Source: Piper betle (lineage: Eukaryota > Streptophyta > Magnoliopsida > Piperales > Piperaceae). From it: 64,000 bases of DNA. Numbering within the stretch: the first letter of the stretch is position 1; each line of letters opens with the position of its first letter. The stretch is taken from NCBI GenBank assembly GCA_033002965.1, contig JAURVB010003124.1, forward strand, positions 340,457-404,456. The letters are read 5' to 3'. Below the pieces are notes generated by a model. That model made no database searches. It worked only from the letters and a program-made list of their open reading frames with translations, and was not told where the DNA came from. A program made the translations under genes and the position numbers. This document shows positions 21,910-34,400 of this stretch, piece by piece.

Positions 21910-24844
21910 TGTAAAACCCACAATTCGAGTCAGGGTTTTATATTCAGAACTGGTCGGTTCGACCGTTATTTTTGAGTCGAGTCAGTTTCAGAACACGTGT
22001 ACTGAGCCGACGCCGGTCTCGTGTATGAGCCATGAGGGTCATGTGTACCCAAGTATATGATGATAACGTCATGAACACAGCAGAAAAGAATGAGTTATCA
22101 GAATATATGAGAGTATGCAGTTCATTTTTTTATTATGATATATAATGGATCGTAGAATTAGTTTTAGGTCGTTACCCGCGTTAGGACGCGTTACGGGCAT
22201 TTTGGGTGGGTTGATAGTTCTAGAGCATATCATTATGATTTTTTTGGTGTTGTTTGATTTTATGGGATTTTTCCCATATTTTTTTGGAATTTTTTACGAC
22301 TTAAATATTATTTTTGACTCGAGTCGGAGATGAGTCAAGTAATATTTACGACTTTGCCACCACACACCCCCGCACCCTTCTTTTCTTCCCCAAACCCTCG
22401 CCCGACGCCGCCCTTGTGCGCGTCGCCGCCGCCGCTGCCGGCGCCGCCCGGCCGCCGATAGTCGCCGCCTAGCCCCGCGACGACGTTGCCGTGCTGCCCC
22501 GACCAGGTCCGGCCCCCATCGAACCGCCGCGACGCGAGTAAACCACGCCGCAACGCCACGCCCGCGTTGCGCTTCCGTCGCCGATTCCGCCGCCGGTGAC
22601 CAGCGCCGCCGCGATCGGTCGGTCGCCTCAGCACCCTCAGCCTTCCAGCGACCTTCCCTGACCGGAACGGAGGCCATCGCCGCCGTGGCCGGCCGGATCT
22701 AGCCACCATCACTGCCGACTCTGTTTTATGCATTTTCCGGCGAGCCGCCACCTCCATTGGCCGCGTCAACCTCATAGATGAGTCGGGCTCGCCGAGCCGG
22801 TTCCGAGGGTACCCAACACGACCACTTTCCGGCCAATAGACGCCGCCGGCGATTGTCGCCGGAAAACCACCGGAAGCCGTCGAAAAACTGCCAACAGCTG
22901 CCGGAAAATTGGAATTTCTGGAATTCACTGGAATTCACCGGATCTTCCACGGGACTCACCCAGTCGAGCCCGATCGAGCTTCGGACGCCGATGAGCGCCG
23001 AATTTGAGTTCCGAGACACGCGACAGAACCCTAACCGTCGCCGATTGTCGACAACGTGAGGTATAATTACCTCCGATTGATTTATTTAAAATTGATGATA
23101 ATTGTTAGCATAGCATGCTAGGGTTGATTAATTATTATGATGAATGTTAAGATTATGAATGAAGTAAACATGTGCATGATGTGATTAACAGGGAATGAAG
23201 GTTAAATGAGCTAATGAAGTAAAGTAAATTTGAGTATGATAATCGAGTACAACGTAACTTAGGAAATATAATAAAAATAGGTGTTAATAGGATAAGTTGG
23301 AATTATTTTTACATTTATAATTGTTGATTGTTATGGTTGATGTTTGTATTGTGGTGTGATGGTCATGTCGGATTTGATGCATCATTTAGTTAGCGGGCGT
23401 TAGTATTTAGTTTTGATGTGTAGGTACGGAGTAGGAGCTCGCCGCCTAGGCGCGATGACACGCTTGGAGCTTCTACCAGGTCCGTTTAGGACTCGACTCT
23501 ATTTTACGTCTTTCTATTGTATGTTTATCTTATCATTTGCAGGACGGGTTAAGTGGCGTTTTATTGGATCCCACTTAACTCAGGCCATCTAGCCGAACAG
23601 ATTTCCGGATTAATAACCCTCGGAGATCCTCGAGGATGATTTCGAAACCAAGATCCACCACAAGTTGCCTTCGGGCCTATTATATAAATCCCTACCCAGC
23701 CCTATATATATGTAGTTTTAGCGTTTTCAGTGAGACGAGAGATGGAGAAACCGACTGCACGTACCATGCAGAGGATGCCGTGACAGTCAAAGCGGGCTCT
23801 GGATTAGTGCCAGCGGACTGTTCCATTCCCGAGGGATCCTGACAACTCCGCGTTTGAGTTCCTCACACCCGGAGAACGTGGAGGTTTACGGGTACTGTTT
23901 AGTACAGCGCATGTCCGGACTTGTGGTTCAAAGGGTACTAAAGGCGACTGCCTGAGAGTACTCGGCCTTCGTGCTCAAGGCCAGGAGAAATATGGAGGTA
24001 AGGAGAGGGCTTAGGATAAAGTTTCACGAGAAGTACTGAAAAAGAAGTGCCGAGAGCGGCACAGTACCAACAGCAGATCAGTAAGTTCGGGATGCTATCG
24101 GGTCTGCAGCCCAGTGGCTCCTCAGTAGTGCCCTTCAGAGTGTTCACGTGGAGTATATGTTGTTTTCTTTCATATGAGAGTTTGCTCTCATAGCCAGTTT
24201 GTTATAGTTATTTGTCTTTTCGGACCAGTAACGCTTGTTGCTGACGTTTTTCGTATATATATGTAGGTGATAAGCACGAGATGGATGTGTCGGCCAGGAC
24301 AGAGGAGCAATAAGGTCTTCTGCACACACACATTGGGTGATTGAATGTTTAATGTTTTGTTTATGATGTTATTTTATAAACATGTTATGATTAAATATTT
24401 GAGGCATGACAATGACATGAAATGAAATGATCAGAGTAGCGCAGCAAAAGTGTGATGGGTTAGGACCCAAAGTTCAGAGAATGATGAATATAGTAGATTA
24501 GAAGTCTCTGTGAATGCTAGTGTTGCTATGCGTATATATGTTTGAATATATGATTTTGACAGGGTGGTCCCTAATTGCATTTTTAGGGGAAATTCTGTCC
24601 TTTTCGTTTTAGAATTTTTACTAATTTTGATTGTAATTGTGTTGGTGTGAAAATTGGTTGCATGTCATCCATGTAGTATCCTGTTAGGGTTTTATGCATT
24701 CATGCATACATATAGCAAGTTGGATCTTCATCTTAAGACGCCGAGATTGGATCCGCACGAGTTAGGTTCGGGTTAGCCGACCTAACCGGGGCCTGTAACA
24801 TGACGGTTTGGTTCACGAGTGTGAACCAGATTTGGGGTGTTACA
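21910..24844 (+). mobile_element. Solo LTR A (family A), nested in X1
   Basis: 2,935 bases from TGTAAAACCC to GGGGTGTTACA, with TG...CA ends. It is flanked by GGGCG (21905-21909) and GGTCG (24845-24849), a 5-base target duplication with one later substitution. The paralogue X2 has the uninterrupted site at 46440-46460 (minus strand GGGGGGCGTCTTCC), which proves insertion here. It contains a GC-rich stretch (22350-23050). Reading frames inside the LTR (22294-23059) are composition-driven and not genes. Confidence 0.85.
23678..23690 (+). promoter_or_regulatory. Possible LTR TATA element
   Basis: TATTATATAAATC in LTR A. The aligned position in LTR E (minus strand, about 58765-58780) is also a TATA-like AT block, followed in both by a conserved TTTTCAGTGAGAC segment. 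Position within the LTR suggests the U3 promoter; this is inference only. Confidence 0.3.
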
Positions 24845-27800
24845 GGTCGTCTTCCTTCACCCTAGCTGCTTACTTCCCATTTTCTTCTCCTTTCTCTCCT
24901 TTTTGCTCTCCTCTCTTGGTGGTGTTCTTACATCTCATCTTCGTGTCCTGTTCGGTATGCTTTCCTTGTTCTTCTTTTTCTTATATTATAGTTGTTGTTT
25001 TGTTTTTCGATAAGCATGCATTTCATGATCGCTATGCAAATTTCTGTTGTTTCATCAATTCATGAGCGCCTTGCTATTGTTGTTGCTTCATCAACATCCT
25101 ATGCTATGTAATTGGTTTGTTTAGTATAACTGAGTTGCAGTCTCTAGCATCTTATGATTTCTATGCATGGGGTTTGGATAGTGGGCAACATTGTGGGGAA
25201 TTCCTTCGGTGCTTGTCAAGTTAAGCGCCCATACCAGTTTGCCGGCCAAGGCTCACACCGTGCATGCTCACAATGCTTGGCTTGAGGTTGTAGCTTGTCG
25301 TGCGGGGAGAAGGGGAGCGTTCCGGACGGTGCTGCTGGCCGGACAATGTTCGCCTTGCATTCCCGGCGGTGCACCTTGGTGCAGGATAGGGTTCGACGTG
25401 GATAGTAACTGTAAAGCACGAACTTTAGGCTTCCAATTGGATTGCTGGGGAAGTTTGTAGTTAATGGAGGACATGATCTGGTTTTGGTGCCAAGATAAGG
25501 GTTGGAGAAGAAGGACGGGTTTGTTTTTGGTGCCAAAGATGAGGTTTGGGGAAGAGAAGAGCATCAGGGAAGAAGAAGATGACAAACTTGTAAATATTAT
25601 ATGACTCAACGCGGCTCGAGTTAAAAATAATACTAACTAGTAATAAATCCTTAAAAAAATTATTATTCTAATGGTTATGGGTTTCAATTGTTAAACTAAG
25701 TAATTATAGTACAAAATCGCCATTAGTAATAAAATTACGGTAATGATAAACTGTTGATAATTAATCGGTATACTATAAACTATTAATTTAAATCAAATGG
25801 TTATAAGTGATTAATGAAATAAAGATTTCACCTTTACCATATTAAATTTAATACTAGTTAAATAAAGTGATTATTTTAATAACGAGTCAGTAAGGTAGAA
25901 AATGAGTTATTAAACTATAATCGTTAAACATCACAAGCGGAACCTAAATAACATAATGAAAATAAATAAAGTTTGAACCTTTATTGAGTTGAATAATTTA
26001 AAATAATTCTATTAATAATATCTTTGAGTTAGGATAATACGAATCATTTCAAATAAATTAATCAAACGACTTAATTAATTAAATTGCTATTAATAATGAT
26101 AATGATTAAAGATTAAAAACGTAAATTAAATCGTCAAGAACGTAGTTAGGTAATTATCATCTCAAAGGAAATTATACAAATAATAGTAATTAAATACTTG
26201 TTTATAAGTTAATAATTATTTTATCATTAGTGAAGTGTGATTTATAATTTAAATAATTAATTTAAAATGTAAGGTATGACTTAAACAATTATGTCACATG
26301 AATAATTAATTACCTCACTAGACTTGTTGTAAATGTTGAGAATTTAATATTAAATATTGTTGAATGTTGCATGCTTTATGTTGTCGAATTTTAATAATGA
26401 TAGATATTAGTCATTTAGTTGCATGCATATCTACTTGAATAAAATTATACTTATGTATAATTTTATGTTCTCGTTCAGATTAGGATTGTTGGTCACTGTT
26501 GCAGGTTCACTTACGAAATATTCAGATCCTATAATTATTTAAAATGTTATATTTTCCCTTTTTGGCAGCCCTGGTTGGCCTGAGCCTATATTCGATCACC
26601 ATGCACCGAGTGCAATCGGAGTCAAGGAATTGACTTAGTTTGACATAGGGCTGCACCCTTTAAAATTACTATGTGGGAGTCTTGGTCGACTTGAGTTTAT
26701 ATTCGACCACCATATGCCGAGCGCAATCGGGGTCAACTCAATTCGACACAGGGCAGCACCTCTTGAAAGATTGAATACCTACCCCCATGTCGAAAGGGGT
26801 GACATGGCACAATGGCGCAAGACGGCTCATTATGCACTTGTGATACCGAGAAGGTGAGTCAATGACAAATATCGATAACTATAGGCCATGGGTCATGTAG
26901 CGTGTGCGCGCATGCATGGGATTGGAGCTGGATGGGGTGGCCAACCCTCCCAACATATTAAGAGATCGGCATAGTCTCATAACAACTAAAAGTTTCGAAA
27001 AATGATATTATTTAGTTATGCAGCTTAGTGGTTTTATCACTAACGCGGAATTGCCTCTGCAAGTGAACAAATTTGGACTGAAGAATAAAAGTGTGGTTGG
27101 TGTTTCCTTTATCAACCAAGGTTTGGTGAAGCAATAATAAATTGGACTTTCTTTTAATTCTCTTGTGTTATAAATGTGGCTATGAGAAACGGTCTGAGAC
27201 TGTGGGACTTTGAGTTAGTTTATTTTATGCATTGTCACATGCTATCAGAACAAGTTTTATTTTTATAATTTATAAATTCTAGACTTATTGCCGTATTAGA
27301 ATTCATGTTCTTGAAGTTATGCTTACATCAATTATATTTTAAGTAACACTCGGGCCGGTTCGGGCGGGTCATTACAATTTTATTGCTGCTCCTCCACAAT
27401 CCCAATAGTGTTTATTCTTTGAGGTTCTCACCTACATATATAATAAAAAGATGTCAGTTATAAGTGTTACTGGTCCAGAAATAACTAATAACAAACTGAC
27501 ATAGGAGAGCTAACCTTCCTGTTGAATAAAAACTTCATTATTCTTCCTCAAGAACTCTCATAAAGGCAGTAATGGGAGTCGTCGACCTCGGGCGGCAGCA
27601 TCCCTTTTCTATATCATTCTCTTTCCTTGGCCATTTAAATTATCCCTTTGTGTGGGAAAATCATTTTCTTTCCTCTCAGCCCTCTTCATCCTCCATATTA
27701 CTCATAGCCCTAAGTATAGAGGCCGAGTATTCTCAGGCATGAGCTTTCAGTACCCTTTGAAACTACAAGTCTAGACATGCAATGCATAGCTGTACCTGTA

Positions 27801-29686
27801 AACCTCCACACTTCTCTAGGTTTGTGGAACTTAAAAGTAGGGTTATCAAGATCCCTCCGGAATGGAGTGGGTGCTCACCAGTTCTAGAGCCCGCTTTGAC
27901 AAACATACACCCTATCTCAAAACGTGGTCATCGTTTTCCCTTGTCATACATCTCACTGAAAATGCAAAAACTACATATACATAGGTCTGGGTAGAGAATT
28001 CAGTATAATAGGCTTAAAGGCATCGTGAGCTAGATCTAAGTTTCAAAAACAAACTCAAGGGATCTCATCCTCAAGGGTTGTTAATCCGAAAATACAATCG
28101 GTTAAATGACTTGTGTAGAGTGGGATATGATAAATCCACCACTCGACATATCCGCTTACCTGTTAAAACAAATCACGATAGAATAAGACAATAAATCGGG
28201 ATCGAGTCCTAAACAGACTTGGTATGCTCCAATAGTGTTCACGCGCCTAGGCGGGGAGTTCCTACTCGGTACCTACATATCAAACTAGAAGCTAACGCCC
28301 GGTAACTGAATGATGCATTGAACATCATATAGCATGCGCACACCACATCATACATCAATCACACATAAGTTTTCCTATGCTATGTTGCATTAGATTATAA
28401 TAATTATTTAGTTTACCTAATTAGTTTATTAGCATCCATTTTAATACACTTCAAGCAGGCAATTCATATTTTATTTTTATTTAGAATAAAAATATCTAGC
28501 ACATCAATTCGTCAATCCTAGCATGTTGTGCTAATAATTATCAATTTTAAATAATTAAATTAAAGGTAATTATACCTCACGACGTTAGTAATCGGCGATG
28601 GCTAGGGTTTTGTCACATGTCTCTAAGCTCGAATTTGGCTCTCGACAACGTCCGAAGTTCAATCGGGTTTGACTGGACAGCTCGGCAAAATCCAGTGAAT
28701 CCGATTTTTTGGTAGTTTTGGCAATTTTTGGCGATTTCTGGTGGTTTTTGACGACCGATACTTACGGCGGCTATTGGCGGGATAGTGGTAGTATAGGGTA
28801 CTGTTGGCACTTGCTCGACAAACCCGACGCGCTTAAGACTTCAATGTGGTCGGCGAAGGCGGAGCCTGGCCGAAAAAAGGGCAAAATAGGGGCAGTCAAT
28901 GATAGGTGAGGAGATCCAAGTTGGATGGGTGGCGCTGGGCTCCACTTCGGTTAGGGAAGGTTGTGGAAGGGTCGGCGATGTAGAGGTGGGGATTGGATGG
29001 CGACGGCGATGGTCGCCAGAGGCGGGATCGGGGATGGTCGCCGGCGGAGGGATCGGTGACTGGAGCACGGCTCCCTCTCGTCGTGCAGGCCGGGCGATGA
29101 CCAGGGGTGCTTGGGGCAGCACGACGATAGCATGGTAGGGCTAGGTGGTGTTGATCTGTGGGGGTGGCGTTGGTGATGAAAAAGGGGGTGGCGTTGAGGG
29201 TTTGGGGGAAGAAGAGAAGTGTCAAGGGAAGAAATGGTTCGGTGATGATGTCGTAAATAAAACTTGACTTGACTCCAACTTGAGTCAATAATAATAATTA
29301 ACTCGTAATAAATCCTAAAAAATCCAAAAAATAGGGAAAATCCCATAAAATATATTACACACTATAATACTACAAAATATGCTCTATAACTAATAGCCCA
29401 CCCAAACTGCTCTATAACGATCCTAATACGTTATTCGGCCTAAAAATATTTCTATAATCAAATACATAAAAAATATACTGCATACTTTCATATACATTGA
29501 TAACTCATTTCTCACCATCTTTCCGATGTTATCATCATATACTCAAGTACACTTGACTCTCATCACTCATAACTCATGGTTGGCCTTGATTCAGCATGAG
29601 GTTCATAAAATTGACTCGACTTGAACTGACGGTTGAACCGACTAATTTGCTAATATAAAACTCTGGCTCAAGTCATAGGTTTTACA

Positions 29687-31000
29687 GCTTGTACATTGAA
29701 AGAAAACAAAAGAAAAGAAGAACAAAAGAAAGAAATAGTAAAAGGAGAGAGAAGGGAGAAGCCCCTCGCCGAACAACATTTTCGGCGACCCCCAACCCAT
29801 TGTTGCTACCTATCAAGGAAAGAAGGACCACCTTCCCTGCTCATTGCCCACCTCTTGAAGATCTTTTAAGGAGTTGCAGAGACTGTCATCCACCCATGGG
29901 CTCCAATTGCTATCACCATCACCGCTGGAGATTATCATGGAGTCAAACTATTCATCACCGCTTTGCCGCAACAGATCTACCCGAAAAGCCATTTTTTTCT
30001 CTTTAGCAAGTGAAAACAGAGAAGTTTAAAGTAGAAAACTGCTACAAAGAGTTGATTTTGTGGTTGTTTTCTAACCAACAAAGTCCGTTCACAACCCAAC
30101 CTTAGTGTCCAAAGTGAAGCTGACAAAATGATCTTCAGTTTTGGGTGGAGTCTTGCTGGAGTGTGTCGCCACATGCGTTAGAATTTTGCAAAGAAGTTAC
30201 TAATTGGAGAAGCCAAAAAACAGAGGAGAAAATTGCCACTGAGAGTTGATTTCATGGCTATTTTCCTATCAACACCTCTTGAAAGCTTGTACGTTGAAAG
30301 AAAAAAAGAGAGAAGAAGAATATAAGAAAGAAGTAGGAAAAGGAGAGAGAAGGGGAGAGGCCCCTCGCCGGAGAACCTTTTTGGTGACCCCCAACCCATT
30401 GTTGCTACCCATCAAGGAAAGAAAGACCACCTTCCCTACTCGTCGCCCACCACTTGAAGATCTTTTAAGGAGGTGCAGAGACTGTCATCCACCCATATGC
30501 TTTGCTTGCCATCACCATCACCGTTGGAGATTATCATAAAGTCAAATTGTTCATCACCGCTTTGTCGCAATAGATCTACTCGAAATGTGAGTTTTTTCTC
30601 TCTAGCAAGTGAAAACAGAGGAGTTTAAAGCAAAAAATTGCGGCAAAGAGTTGATTTTGCGGCTGTTTTCTAACCAATGCCATTCGTTCATAACCTAACC
30701 TTAGTGTCCAAAGTGAAGCTGACAAAGCAATCTTCAGTTCTTGGTGGAGTCTTGTTGGAGTGTGTCGCCATTGGCGCCGGAATTTTGCAAAGAAGTTACT
30801 AACAGGAGAAAACAAAAAATAGAGGAGAAAATTGCCGCGAAGAGTTGATTTTATGGCTATTTTCCTACCAACACTAATCATTCACAACCCAACCTTGGTG
30901 TCCAAAGTAAAGCCAGTGAAGTGATCTTTAGTTCTAGGTGGAGTCCCGTTGGGGTTGACGCCGCCGTCACTGAATTTTTGAAAGGAAGTTGCTAATCAGA
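29687..31000. repeat. Tandem 0.6 kb repeat, two copies plus a partial third
   Basis: Unit 1 (29687-30284) and unit 2 (30285-about 30872) both start GCTTGTAC[A/G]TTGAAAG and share a purine-rich tract, a CCCCTCGCCG block, GACCCCCAACCCATTG, and a TTAGTGTCCAAAGTGAAGCTGAC block. A partial third copy starts near 30873. The first part of the unit also matches the opposite strand near 55080-55180 (CTTGTACGTTGAAAGG followed by the same purine tract). No protein is evident. It is likely a remnant of a retrotransposon terminal or untranslated region. Confidence 0.65.
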
Positions 31001-31481
31001 GCAAGGAAAGAACAAAGAGCCATTAACTTGCAAACCTTCATCCGGTAAGGCCAGGCCATCGAAGGCCAGCCTGACACTGCCACCCAACTCTCCTCAACAC
31101 CATCAACAAACCTGAGTTGAGATTCACTATTGGAAGAGCCACTAGTCACCAAAAAATAGCCCAATAAAGTTTGCTGGAAGAGTGTGACAACAACACACAA
31201 TCATCTTTCCAACCTCCGTCCGACCAACCAGAGCCACCGCATGACAAGTCGTCGCCTCCAATCGATTGACCTTGTCACTGGCTACAAATCCAAGTCACTT
31301 ACCGCTCCATTAAGTTGCCACCGTCACCGGAAAATGGAGACAAAGTCCTGGCCAAAAGTAGTTCCACCGAAACTTTCAATTGCCACTATTGCTTGCCGGC
31401 AATGCCGCCGATCGTTGCACCATTGCTAAATCACTCGTTGGTTAGAGATCTATAGTTTTGGGCGATTGTCGTTACCCTTAG
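31001..31481. other. Non-coding stretch before the MYG1 duplication
   Basis: No recognised gene. Short frames occur on both strands with no domain support. Confidence 0.4.
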
Positions 31482-34400
31482 CTGCCGAAAATGCCGTCAA
31501 TGGAACTTCAGAGCCGCTGTTGCATAATCATCGTAGTCAGGTCCGTCGTGCCTATTTACTATTGTCCTCCTTGGTAAGTCCTGCTAGACAGCAACCAAAT
31601 CTGTTGCACTATGGTTGACCGTGATTGTAACCAGACCTGGACCGTGACCGCATTCACAACGAGATTCGAATAGGCACAACGTATGCCACTTGATGCCCGA
31701 CACACCCAGCATCTTCTGCAGCCTACGTACAGCACCATATGGCTCACCGTGCGCCCACCCGCATGCAAATAGGGGCACCTAGATAAAAATTTGAGTTGTG
31801 TAGACCACCCAGGCTGGTCCAATATTTTTCTAATTCAAACCAACCCGAAGTAGTCCGGTTGAGTCTATTAGCACTCCCAAAATAATTTGAAGGCCTTCCT
31901 TATTTTGGATTGAGATGAAACATGTTACCCCAATGTTTTTAGATGCTCTCAACGTAGTGGTAAAGTTATTTTAAGGATTTGAAGACGAAAATGGGACAAA
32001 CCAAGTATTAGAGTCAAAAATCTCAAAAGGCAATGTAATTTAAAGGCAAAAATATTCACTATTTTGTGTATAGTATAAATCAAAGAAAAATAATAGATTG
32101 TGAGTACTAATTTTATCGTGAATTGACTTATAGATTCAAGTTGAACCTTAATGAACCACGTGAAAAACTTTTGTGTTTATTCCTCGTTCGTGATATTTTA
32201 GTTAGCTTGCACAACTTTTTTGTAGGTAGGTGAACCTTTAGTCCCACCAAACACACTCCTTTAATAACAAAGCAAAAATTGAAATGTGGTGATGGCAATC
32301 TTGCGCCCACACACTAATATAAAATACTCAAAATCTATTTCCCATACAAATCTTCAAAATTTAATTTATACTTAAACTTGTGCTCATATTTTATCATATT
32401 TCGAATCAAAATTAGAATCAAATTTTCTATCAAGCTAAAAATTGAGCAAATCAGTATTTATGAAGCTATAAGAAATCCTAAATTTAGATTTTTTTTTGGT
32501 GAAATCCTAAATTTAGTATCCCATTCTCAAAAGTCAAATGGTTTATCTGGGTTAAAAAAAATTCCAATATTAATAATGTTAGCTTCTAGGTCTGGAAGTT
32601 GAACCAGTTTCGGTTTCCTGCATTTAACGAGCCGCCAGAGCTGCGACCCAAGCAAATGATAGCGACGATTCGAATCGGCGCCGCCGCCAGCAAGCTTATC
32701 CCCATCCTCCGCCGTCCGCCGCCCATCGCCGCCGCCATGGCAGCCACCTTCTCCACTGCCTTGCCCGGCTCTCCGTCTCCACTTCCTCCTCCGAAGCGAA
32801 TCGGAACCCACAACGGGAGCTTCCACTGCGACGAGGCCCTTGGCTGCTTCATGATCCGCCTCACCGACAAGTTCTCTGACGCCCAAGTCGTTCGCACTCG
32901 GGATTCCCAGGTCCTGCCTTCCTCCTGTTTGTCGATTGTTTGAATCATAAAGTTCGTTTCTTTGGGCGAGTTTGTCTGTGAACTTGGCAAAAAATGCTGT
33001 TCTGTTAGGGATTGGGTTGCTTTCGGTTTTTCGTTTGTATAAGAATGCGTGAAGGTTGTGTTTTTTAAGCCGTTTACGCATTTATATTGTGTAAGGCAAT
33101 GAAAAATTTAAGGCTTTGATGCATTGTGAAATTTGTGGTTTTAAAGTATAGTTTTTTGTTTTGTATTTTTTTAGTTATTAGACACTCTTGATGCTGTTCT
33201 TGATGTGGGTGGTGTCTATGACCCTAGCCGAGACAGGTACGACCATCACCAGAAGGGTTTTGGGGAGGTTTTTGGTCATGGCTTTACTACCAAGCTGAGT
33301 AGTGCTGGTCTCGTTTACAAGGTATGTGGTACTGCTCTTTTTTTTTCCTGATTTTGATACCTGATAAGGCCTATAGTGAGCTAGAGCATGTATAAGGCTT
33401 ATAGTGTGTAAGAGTAAATCTTTGAGGGAGGATGTCATGATCTTGTAGCATGATTAGTGCTCTTTCCCCATCGGCTACAAGTGACTCCTTGTTCTTGTGT
33501 ACTATATGAATTATAGTTACGGTGTGTTTAAGTTTTTAAGCTGACAAAACTATTGGGCTACTGGGGAAAATGTTTTAGTAAGAAGAGAAAATGATTGTCG
33601 AATGCTCATTTAGAAGGAAAATAAGAACAATCAGAACAACAGTATATAGATTGATAGCCAGCAAATGAAATAATATATAAATAAAATCAAGATAGCAGTG
33701 ACAAGCTAGTTCATTGATGACCAACTTTGGCTTATCCTATTCCAATGATTAAGAGTATGGCTATTTTTCAACCGTCTGGTTCATATTTTTGTCACTGATG
33801 TTTACAAGTTTGGCTTGTATTTTTTAGTCCAGCTGATCATCTCCGGTTTAGATTTCTGCCCAGCCCTAGGAGCTATTTGTACAATCACTCAACTCTAACT
33901 GTTTATGTTAAGGAAGGCGCTTACACCACCTAGCCATATCTGGTCAAAGCTATGGTCAGTTGATTTGAGAAGGAAGACTAATTTCCGAACTGATGGAACC
34001 TTGTAACTTCCATGCATTTGTGGAATGTCTAAACCTGTTTAAATACAAGAATGATTCAAAAGCTAAACCCTTGCTGACATGCAGTTGACAGTAAATCGTA
34101 GAAGGACAATGTTTTGACTGTATGGTTTACTTTATCGGTGTCTATTTTATTGACAATTTTCATCGTTGTTTTTGTACTGGATAATGTATTATAACATTTC
34201 AATGGCTTATGATGGTGTCTGTTTTAGCACTTTGGAAAGGAGATTGTTGCGAAAGAACTTCAGCTAGATGAGGGGCATGAAGTTGTGCAGAAGGTGTATT
34301 TAGCAGTCTACAAAAACTTTATGGAGGTAATAAACTTCTTTTTGATTTGCTGAATATTGGATACATAGCATTGGTTGATTAATGCAGTGCATTGGTTAAT

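Larger units (their letters stand above)
21720..27376 (+). mobile_element. Solo LTR X1, inserted in LTR B and itself split by LTR A
   Basis: Begins TGTAAAGATTGTG at 21720 and ends GGGTCATTACA at 27376. After removing the nested LTR A it is about 2.7 kb and aligns along its length, in reverse, with X2 (43788-46686). Shared landmarks are the CGGTCTAGGAAGGA block with the adjacent (ATA)n tract, the CACCCTAG block, the GCCCTGGTTGGCCTGAG-type blocks near 26570-26760, and the terminal GGCGGGTC. It is flanked by ATTTT on both sides (21716-21720, overlapping the first T, and 27377-27381), a probable target duplication. No protein-coding interior accompanies it. Confidence 0.75.
21150..29686 (-). mobile_element. 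LTR B (family A), minus orientation, split by nested LTR X1
   Basis: The outer layer of a nested stack. Its 5' end is TGTAAAACC on the minus strand at 29686. The segment 27377-29686 aligns with 56220-57570 plus the C remnant beyond 61412, and 21200-21719 aligns with 55690-56220. Removing X1 joins the two pieces in register: the C-equivalent reads through without a gap. The ungapped length is about 2.8-2.9 kb, matching LTRs A, C and E. The 3' end (expected TGTAACACC on the plus strand) is decayed and lies somewhere in 21125-21205. No interior sequence adjoins either end, so it is probably a solo LTR, but no target duplication could be confirmed. Confidence 0.65.

Noticed and set aside
22294..23059. 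Frames up to 197 codons within LTR A
   Set aside because: Located in the GC-rich part of a solo LTR; not kept in LTRs B, C or E.
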